Assembly (NCBI GenBank): GCA_958452575.1
Contig: CAUDUM010000007.1
Location: forward strand, 62,001 to 126,000
Direction: 5' to 3'
Length of the DNA: 64,000 nt
DNA from: an uncultured Eggerthellaceae bacterium
GTDB lineage: Bacteria; Actinomycetota; Coriobacteriia; Coriobacteriales; Eggerthellaceae
Shown here: positions 58,309 through 64,000 of the stretch, piece after piece
Layout: each line of letters starts with the position of its first letter
Numbering within the stretch: the stretch's first letter is position 1
Notes under the pieces: generated by a model
Seen by the model: the letters and a program-made list of their open reading frames with translations, nothing else
Database searches by the model: none
Told to the model about the DNA's origin: nothing
Position numbers and translations under genes: made by a program

Positions 58309-59288
58309 TGAAACATCATTACTGGGAACCGCCTATCGCCCTGTACCTGTTCCTAGGCGGTCTGGCTGGCGGCATTCTGTTCCTGTCTGCCATTTTCAAC
58401 AGCTTCGTGATCCCGGGCTATGGCGAGATCTTCGCCTTCCCGGTGCTCATCGCGCTGATCTGCGTGGCTATCGGCTGCGTGTTCCTGATCATCGACCTGG
58501 GCCAGCCCGGCGTGTTCTGGCGCGTGTGGACCACGGCGACCTCCATCATCAAGTGGGGCGCCACCTTCCTGGTCATCGCCGCCGTGTTCGCGCTGCTGTA
58601 CCTGCTCGCGTTCCTCGATCAGGCGTGGCCGATCTTCGGCGGGCTTTCGCAGTTCCTGCTGCCTGCCGCTGACTTCTTCCTGATCGTCGCGGGCTTCTTC
58701 GGCCTGTGCATCATGATGTACACCGGCATCATGCTGTCGACCCTGAAGGCGCATGCGTTCTGGGCCACCCCTGCTCTGCCCGTGCTGTTCACGATCTCCG
58801 CTATCTCCACCGGCTGCGCCGCCATCGTGCTGTCCATCGGCGGTTGGCCGGCTCAGATCACGCTCGAGAGCCTGCTGGCTGCAGCGCTCGTGCTGGAGAT
58901 CCTGCACATCGTCGACATCGTGCTGGTCATCGCCGAGCTCATCGTGCTGCTGACCATGGTCCTGTCCTTCGCGGGCGCCGGCAACGTGACCGCCAAGAAG
59001 GCCGCGATGCGCTGGATCAAGGGCAATTACGCCCTGCTGTTCTGGGTGGGCATGGTCTTCCTGGGCCTGCTCGTCCCGCTGATGATGTACATCGGCGGCG
59101 GCCACTCCGCTGCTGCTCAGATCGTGGCTCCCGTGCTGGTTCTGTGCGGCGGCTGCCTGCTGCGCTTCATGGTCGTCAACACCGACGATCGTGCGGACAT
59201 CCCGGGCGAGATCCGCTACTACAACCGTGTTGCCAAGCCTGACGCCGAGTTCGTCAAGAAGTGGGAATACGGCAAGAACCTCTTCTAA
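58308..59288 (+). CDS. NrfD/PsrC-family membrane subunit
   Basis: A 326-residue integral membrane protein of about eight to nine helices. It begins HHYWEPPIALYLFLGGLAGG, the usual NrfD start, with GQPGVFWRVWT on a later loop. It is the quinone-interacting anchor of Mo/Fe-S complexes such as polysulfide reductase. It begins on the last base of the ferredoxin stop with GGAGG upstream. A palindromic element and a terminator follow. Confidence 0.93.
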   Translation: MKHHYWEPPIALYLFLGGLAGGILFLSAIFNSFVIPGYGEIFAFPVLIALICVAIGCVFLIIDLGQPGVFWRVWTTATSIIKWGATFLVIAAVFALLYLLAFLDQAWPIFGGLSQFLLPAADFFLIVAGFFGLCIMMYTGIMLSTLKAHAFWATPALPVLFTISAISTGCAAIVLSIGGWPAQITLESLLAAALVLEILHIVDIVLVIAELIVLLTMVLSFAGAGNVTAKKAAMRWIKGNYALLFWVGMVFLGLLVPLMMYIGGGHSAAAQIVAPVLVLCGGCLLRFMVVNTDDRADIPGEIRYYNRVAKPDAEFVKKWEYGKNLF

Positions 59289-59290
59289 TT

Positions 59291-59375
59291 TCGTTCCGCC
59301 GGCCTGACGGCCGGCGGAACTGGCCGCCGCTGCGACCGCCTGAGGCACCTCAGGCGCTCTCGCTGACGTTACGAA
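59291..59375. repeat. Palindromic intergenic element, copy 4 (short form)
   Basis: Contains the leading 12-bp hairpin (59293-59304 with 59309-59320), then CCGCTGCGACC, a small hairpin CGCCTGAG/CTCAGGCG, and the closing TCGCTGACGTTACGAAC. The long central arms of other copies are missing. It begins four bases after the NrfD stop. Confidence 0.85.
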
Positions 59376-59412
59376 CGACAAGGGAGGCAATGGCGGTCGA
59401 GGGTGATAATTT

Positions 59413-59449
59413 CGGGGGTGCGACCTTGCGGTCGGGCCCCCGTTTGTTT
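59413..59449 (+). terminator. Terminator between NrfD and CCG-protein genes
   Basis: An imperfect 12-bp stem (GGGGGTGCGACC with GGTCGGGCCCCC, two mismatches), a TTGC loop and a GTTTGTTT tail. It suggests that the CCG protein, oxidoreductase B and transferase genes are on a separate or read-through transcript. Confidence 0.65.
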
Positions 59450-59529
59450 AGGCTCGCCGTCCTGGTGGGATGCTGCGGCACCCGGCGGCAGGACGGCGGC
59501 CCTAGGCAAACGGGAAAAGGGGGTTGGCA

Positions 59530-60486
59530 ATGTCTGGATACGTGTACGACGACGCGCTGACAGGGAGCCGAGTCACCTGCGGCTATCCAGAACTTTCGGC
59601 GTGGGTGGAGCCCGCGCGCGCATCCGAGGGGGATGCCGCTCCGGTCAAGTCGTTGTATTTCCCGGGGTGCTCGTTCATCAACTACTCGCTGCCGCTTGTC
59701 CAGGCGGTGTACGATCTGCTAAAGGGCGCCGGTCGCGTGGATGGCGTGTCGCTGGTGTGCTGCGGCAAGATCCTGCAGTACGAGCCCAATGGCAAGGAGG
59801 TTCGCGCGGCGCACGAAGCGCAGCTGCGCGAGCACATCCTGAGCACCGGAGTCGAGCGCATCATTACGGCTTGCCCTAATTGCGTGAAGGCGCTGCGCGC
59901 CTTGCTGGCGGCCGATGAGCGCACCGCCGACGTTGAGGTCGTGCCGCTGCCGGTGGAGTTGGCGGAGATGGGCTACCGCATCGATGCCGAGGTGGCTCGC
60001 AAGATGGTCGCCACCGCCGTGCCGGAGTCCGACGCCGCGGCCGGTGGGCTGCCTCATTTCGCCCCGCACGATTCCTGTCCCGATCGCGATACGGGCGAGT
60101 TCGCTGACGGCGTTCGCGCTTTGCTTCCCGAAGGAACGATCCGCGAGGCCGAGCACAACCGACACCGGTCGTTCTGCTGCGGCAGCCTGCTGCGCGCGGC
60201 GGGCAAACCGGAGCGCGCATCGGAGCAGTCGCGCAAGCATGGCCAAGAGGCGGTCGCCGCACAGGCGGATGCCATCGTGACCGCCTGCATGAGCTGCACG
60301 TTCCTGCTGTCAAAGGAGCAGCGTGACGTTCCGGTGTTCCACTATCTTGAACTGCTGTACGACTGGCGCATCGATTGGGACAACACCCCGCCTTATATGA
60401 CGCTGCGTTTCCTGTTCGACGAGCCCGCGCCTTCGGAGGAGTCGCGCCGGACGTTCGTCGGCCTGGATTCCGCCAACGCTGAGTAG
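59530..60486 (+). CDS. Two-domain CCG (HdrB-like) Fe-S protein
   Basis: A 318-residue cytosolic protein with two complete CCG domains: C47-x29-C77C78-x36-C115-x2-C118 and C183-x32-C216C217-x35-C253-x2-C256. These are the cluster-binding motifs of heterodisulfide reductase subunit B and relatives (GlpC, LutA), where they bind special 4Fe-4S clusters for disulfide or electron-transfer chemistry. It may pass electrons to or from oxidoreductase B, which begins 21 bases after its stop. AAAAGGGGG precedes the ATG at 59530. Confidence 0.9.
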   Translation: MSGYVYDDALTGSRVTCGYPELSAWVEPARASEGDAAPVKSLYFPGCSFINYSLPLVQAVYDLLKGAGRVDGVSLVCCGKILQYEPNGKEVRAAHEAQLREHILSTGVERIITACPNCVKALRALLAADERTADVEVVPLPVELAEMGYRIDAEVARKMVATAVPESDAAAGGLPHFAPHDSCPDRDTGEFADGVRALLPEGTIREAEHNRHRSFCCGSLLRAAGKPERASEQSRKHGQEAVAAQADAIVTACMSCTFLLSKEQRDVPVFHYLELLYDWRIDWDNTPPYMTLRFLFDEPAPSEESRRTFVGLDSANAE

Positions 60487-60507
60487 AATCGACGGAGCCT
60501 CGCGACA

Positions 60508-62745
60508 ATGCAAGAGATCAAACCTACGAACTGCCACTACTGCGGATACTGCTGCGCCTTTTTGGCGACGGTGGAGGACGGCCGCGTGATCGACCTTCAG
60601 CCTGATCCCACGCGCTATCCGTACGACGATCGCATCCTTGCCGGATGCCGTCGCTGGCGCATGAACCTGGCTGCCCTCGACGGGGACGACCGCGTCAACC
60701 ACCCGCTGCGTCGCGTTGGCGAGCGCGGCGCCAATCAGTGGGAACGTGTGAGCTGGGATGAGGCGCTCGACGATATCGCGATGCGTTTGCGCGAGCTGGC
60801 GGATCAGCATGGCCCCGAAACGCTTGCCAGCGCCATCGGCGGGCCGCACGCATCGTTTTGGCCGCTCCATCGCTTCATGAACCTGTTCGGCAGCCCCAAC
60901 AACATGGGTATCGGCCAGATCTGCTGGAACCCGCGCATCTGGATGGATGCGCTTACGTTCGGATGGACGGTCGAGGCCGACATCACACCCGGTTTGACGG
61001 AGTGCCTGTTCATATGGGGCACCAATCCCGCGCAATCGGACAACTCGGCGTTCTGGCGCGCCATCATCCAATTCTCCAAGACCGAGGCGTCGCTCGTCGT
61101 CATCGACCCGCGCCGCACGCAGGTCGCGGCGCTGGCGGATATCTGGCTGCCGGTCCGCCCCGGCACCGATTGCACGCTCGCACTGGCCTTCATGCACGTG
61201 ATCATCGAGGAGGGGTTGGTCGACCGGGCGTTCCTCGATGAGTGGTGCCATGGGTTCGACGAGCTCGCCGATCACGTGAAGCCCTACACTCCGGCGCGCG
61301 CGGCTCGCGAGTGCGGCGTTTCCGAGGACGACATCGTGCGCGCGGCGCGTCTGTTCGGTGGCGCGCGGGCGGCAGCGCTCGTGTCGGGACGCGGCATCGA
61401 CCAGGTGGGCGTGAACGTTGCGCCCACGCACCGCGCGATCTGCTGTTTGCGTGCCATCACGGGCAACGTCGACAAGCAGGGCGCCTGCGTTTTGGCGGAA
61501 GCGAGCGACTTCATCCCCGAGGTCGATATGGAGATGACCGACGCGCTGGCTCCCGAGCATCGCGCCCGCTGTCTCAATACGCAGCGCACGCCGCTGCAGT
61601 GTTATGAGGGGTACGCGAAGGCGCGCGAGCTCACCGAGAAGCTGGGGCGCCGTCTGCCGGAGCGCTACCTGACCTCCGCTGCACCCGATCTGGTGCTTCG
61701 CGCGATGGAGACGGGCGAGCCGTATCCGGTGCGCGCGCTCATCGTCAACGCCACCAACCCGCTTATCACTTACGCCGACACCCACCGCGTCTTCAAGGCG
61801 TTCATGGGGCTTGACCTTATCGTGGTGCTCGACTACTACATGACCCCCACGGCGAGCATCGCCGACTATGTTCTGCCGATCGCCGGCGCCATCGAACGCC
61901 CGATCTTCCAGGTGCACGGCGGCGTGGCGAACAACGGCTACGGCGGTCCCGCGGCGGTCGAGCCGTATTACGAACGTCGCACCGATTACGAGGTGTTCCG
62001 CGAGTTGGGCCTGCGCCTGGGGCAGGCCGATGCCTGGCCTCAGGAGACGCTGGAGGATGCGTTTGCCGCGCAGCTGGCCCCTACGGGGATGGATTGGGAA
62101 ACCTATTGCCAGATCGGCCTGTACTATCAACCGCCCGCGTACGAGAAGCACCTGATCACCGGACCGGACGGCGTACCTCGGGGCTTCGCCACCACCACGG
62201 GCAAGATCGAGCTTGCCAGCGAGTTTCTGCCGCAAGTCGGCGGGACGCGGCTCCCCGAGCCGGGTGGGCATCTCTCACTGTGCTCGCCGGAGCTGATCGA
62301 GCGCGTCCAGGCGGAAGGCGGAGCGCATCTGCGCATGATCACGGGTTCGCGCAAGCAGCCGTACAACGCGTCGATGTACTTCAACAATCCCGAGTTCCGC
62401 GCCAAATCGCCTATGCCGGTCGCCGAGGTCAGCGAGGCGACGGCAGCGCGTCTGGGTCTGGCGGCGGGCGACACGGTGGAGATCGCCACCGACCAGGGCA
62501 GCGCGCGGTTCGAGCTGGCGACGGCGCGGATGCGCGATGATCTGGTCAACGTCGATTACGGTTGGTGGCATCCCGAATGGGAGCCGGGCGCGCCCGATTT
62601 CGGCGGCATGTGGGAGTCCAATGTGAACTGTCTGACCACCTGCGAGCTGGCTGAGCCGATGATCGGCACCTGGAGCTACAATGACATCGATTGCGTCATC
62701 AAGCGCGTCGAAGAGCCGATCAGCTGGCAGAAAGATCGCCAGTAG
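60508..62745 (+). CDS. Molybdopterin oxidoreductase B (DMSO-reductase superfamily)
   Basis: A 745-residue cytoplasmic Mo/W-bisPGD enzyme with no Tat signal. Cluster cysteines are C9, C12, C16 and C47. Cys139 in GIGQICWNP is the likely metal ligand. WGTNPAQSD, VIDPRRTQVA, VNATNPLITYAD, DYVLPIAGAIERP, GSRKQPYNASMYF and SNVNCLTT match oxidoreductase A along its length, so the two are paralogs, but B lacks A's C-terminal extension. It has no ferredoxin or NrfD partner of its own and may use the CCG protein upstream. The substrate is unknown. Confidence 0.92.
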   Translation: MQEIKPTNCHYCGYCCAFLATVEDGRVIDLQPDPTRYPYDDRILAGCRRWRMNLAALDGDDRVNHPLRRVGERGANQWERVSWDEALDDIAMRLRELADQHGPETLASAIGGPHASFWPLHRFMNLFGSPNNMGIGQICWNPRIWMDALTFGWTVEADITPGLTECLFIWGTNPAQSDNSAFWRAIIQFSKTEASLVVIDPRRTQVAALADIWLPVRPGTDCTLALAFMHVIIEEGLVDRAFLDEWCHGFDELADHVKPYTPARAARECGVSEDDIVRAARLFGGARAAALVSGRGIDQVGVNVAPTHRAICCLRAITGNVDKQGACVLAEASDFIPEVDMEMTDALAPEHRARCLNTQRTPLQCYEGYAKARELTEKLGRRLPERYLTSAAPDLVLRAMETGEPYPVRALIVNATNPLITYADTHRVFKAFMGLDLIVVLDYYMTPTASIADYVLPIAGAIERPIFQVHGGVANNGYGGPAAVEPYYERRTDYEVFRELGLRLGQADAWPQETLEDAFAAQLAPTGMDWETYCQIGLYYQPPAYEKHLITGPDGVPRGFATTTGKIELASEFLPQVGGTRLPEPGGHLSLCSPELIERVQAEGGAHLRMITGSRKQPYNASMYFNNPEFRAKSPMPVAEVSEATAARLGLAAGDTVEIATDQGSARFELATARMRDDLVNVDYGWWHPEWEPGAPDFGGMWESNVNCLTTCELAEPMIGTWSYNDIDCVIKRVEEPISWQKDRQ

Positions 62746-62825
62746 AACTGTTAAGAGACACCGGCGACGAACGCGCGGCGCCCGTGCGGGGTCGCCGCGC
62801 CGATAGACGAGGAGGAACAAGCCGT

Positions 62826-63704
62826 ATGGCGGAAAAGAAGCAAGCGTTGCTGCTGTTCAGCAAGCCCCCGGTTTCGGGCAGGGTCAAGACCCGCCTGACC
62901 ATCGAACATGGCGGGTTCATGACGCCCGACGAGGCGGCCGATTTCTACAAGCGCTGCCTGTACGATGTGTCCGAGCTGTGCATGCATTCGCTCATCGAGA
63001 TGCAGCGCGCCAATGACGCCGCGGTCGCGGCGGATCCGTCCGTGGACAAGATCACCTACGATTTCTTCGTGTCGACGCCCGCTGCCGACATCGACATCAT
63101 GAAGGCGACCTACGACGAGATCGGCCCATGGCCCATGGAGATCCACTACCTCACCGACAAGGGTGCCACGTTCGACGATCACTTCGATTACGCTTTCAAG
63201 CAGATCTTCGACGAGGGCTACGAGCACATCGTATCGGTCGGCGGCGACATCCCCACGCTGCCCAAGTCCCACATCAAGCAGGCGTTCCAGTGGCTCGACT
63301 ACTTCCAGGCCTGCGGCACGCCGGGCTTCGTGCAGGCGCCGTGCCAGGAATGCGGCACGTCGCTGGTGGGTTTCAGCTACAACACGCCCATCAACCATCA
63401 GGGCATCTATTACAACATGGACGGCCGTCCCGCGCTCGACGGCTACGTCGAGAAGCTGAAGGCGGCCAACATCCCGTCTGCGTACTTCTCGCCGGTTGCC
63501 GATATCGACGAGCGTACCGACCTGGCCCACGCCATCTCCTGCATGCGCGCGATCGCCGAAGCGGGCAAGTACCAAAACGACGTGTTTGTTCCCCAGCGCG
63601 TGCTCGATTGGGTCGACTGGTATGGCATCACCGTGTCCACCCCTCCCAACGAGGAGCACGACCCGCGCCAGTACCTCGACGAGGTTGAGGACGAGGAAGA
63701 GTAG
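62826..63704 (+). CDS. DUF2064/TIGR04282-like glycosyltransferase-fold protein (copy 2)
   Basis: A 292-residue paralog of the protein at 2392-3255. It starts LLLFSKPPVSGRVKTRLT, has SVGGDIPTLP for the acidic site and VADIDERTDLA late in the chain. The TIGR04282 family is named for its association with radical-SAM proteins. The gene starting 182 bases downstream has the look of a radical-SAM protein start, which fits. It could nucleotidylate or glycosylate a small molecule or cofactor. GAGGAGGAAC precedes the ATG at 62826. Confidence 0.78.
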   Translation: MAEKKQALLLFSKPPVSGRVKTRLTIEHGGFMTPDEAADFYKRCLYDVSELCMHSLIEMQRANDAAVAADPSVDKITYDFFVSTPAADIDIMKATYDEIGPWPMEIHYLTDKGATFDDHFDYAFKQIFDEGYEHIVSVGGDIPTLPKSHIKQAFQWLDYFQACGTPGFVQAPCQECGTSLVGFSYNTPINHQGIYYNMDGRPALDGYVEKLKAANIPSAYFSPVADIDERTDLAHAISCMRAIAEAGKYQNDVFVPQRVLDWVDWYGITVSTPPNEEHDPRQYLDEVEDEEE

Positions 63705-63861
63705 TTCCGTTGGCCTACCGGCCAACGGAACGAGCCGACGCTGCGGGGAGCCCCCGCACCGAATCTTCGCGCGATCCTGCAGGCTTACGTACCAAAGTGC
63801 GCTTCGCCTGCACGATCCCATGAATCTTCGGCACGGGGGCTCCCCTCGCTGACGTTACGAA
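63704..63861. repeat. Palindromic intergenic element, copy 5 (long form)
   Basis: The leading 12-bp hairpin (63704-63715 with 63720-63731) shares its first base with the transferase stop. GACGCTGCGG follows, then arms GGGGAGCCCCCG and complement, tip ACGTACCAAAGTGCGC, GATCCCATGAATC on the descending arm and the closing TCGCTGACGTTACGAAC. It is the clearest copy of the family. Confidence 0.9.
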
Positions 63862-63885
63862 CGACCAGTGAGAAAAGAGATTGTC

Positions 63886-64000
63886 TTGGCTATTCCAAAC
63901 AACAACGATTCCGTGAAGGTGGCGCACGTTGCCCAGGAGGGCAGCGCGCCGCGCGTTGCCGGGCATCGGCACCTGCACAACACGATCGGCCTGTGCCCGG
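63886..64000 (+). CDS. Start of a gene, possibly a radical-SAM protein (partial)
   Basis: A frame opens at TTG 63886 after GAGAAAAGAG and stays open to the window end: MAIPNNNDSVKVAHVAQEG and on to HLHNTIGLCP. The final segment resembles the start of radical-SAM proteins that open with a Cys-rich 'LCPxC' motif, and a TIGR04282-type gene just upstream supports that, but only 38 residues are visible, so both start and function are tentative. Confidence 0.45.
   Translation, partial: MAIPNNNDSVKVAHVAQEGSAPRVAGHRHLHNTIGLCP

Overview
This is a 64 kb stretch of GC-rich bacterial chromosome with dense coding, short spacers and ATG, GTG and TTG starts behind purine-rich ribosome binding sites. Gene content points to an anaerobic or microaerophilic actinobacterium of the Coriobacteriia, probably Eggerthellales (inference). 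The signs are several non-Tat molybdopterin oxidoreductases with Fe-S and NrfD partners, a CCG-domain (HdrB-like) protein, cytochrome bd, hydrogenase maturation genes and a ferredoxin-type aldo/keto reductase. No rRNA, tRNA, CRISPR array, phage or transposase gene was seen.

Region by region. 1-3255: 3' end of htpG, then apt, yigZ, uspA and a DUF2064/TIGR04282-like transferase. 3351-5487 (minus): SpoU-type RNA methyltransferase, isochorismatase-family hydrolase, small membrane protein. 5844-11477: small membrane protein, mazG, small alarmone synthetase, a convergent TDT-family transporter, aldo/keto reductase with two Fe-S motifs, and a degenerate ABC ATPase. 11676-14945: polar amino-acid ABC importer (lipoprotein, permease with an extracytoplasmic domain, ATPase). 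14983-15128: unusual interleaved inverted repeats, then a MarR-type regulator with a Cys/His tail. 16121-20268: aminotransferase, phosphohexomutase, lactonase-like MBL hydrolase. 20558-28946: site-2 protease-like peptidase, scpA, scpB, rluB, then the tightly coupled tyrA-aroA-cmk-plsC-ispH series. 29031-32002: divergent HD-GYP response regulator and pgi. 32263-39035: hypF-hypC-hypD, then cydA-cydB. 39232-51330: envelope genes (PH-domain proteins, hemolysin III, CorC-like, PspC), a secreted glucosaminidase-like protein, two TrkA-like proteins, purB. 51655-54221 (minus): small membrane protein, SpoVA-like membrane protein, PhnP-like hydrolase. 54799-63704: a redox island of Mo oxidoreductase A, four-cluster ferredoxin, NrfD, two-domain CCG protein, Mo oxidoreductase B and a second DUF2064 transferase. 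The window ends in the start of a further gene.

The most unusual signals are non-coding. Five related palindromic elements sit just after stop codons of unrelated genes. A set of four 24-bp repeats is arranged so that two helices exclude one another. A palindromic segment lies in frame inside hypF. On the protein side the standouts are a duplicated aromatic C-terminal module on Mo oxidoreductase A, the wholly non-Tat redox island, and an ABC ATPase without its Walker A lysine. All family calls rest on motifs read by eye; no database search was run.
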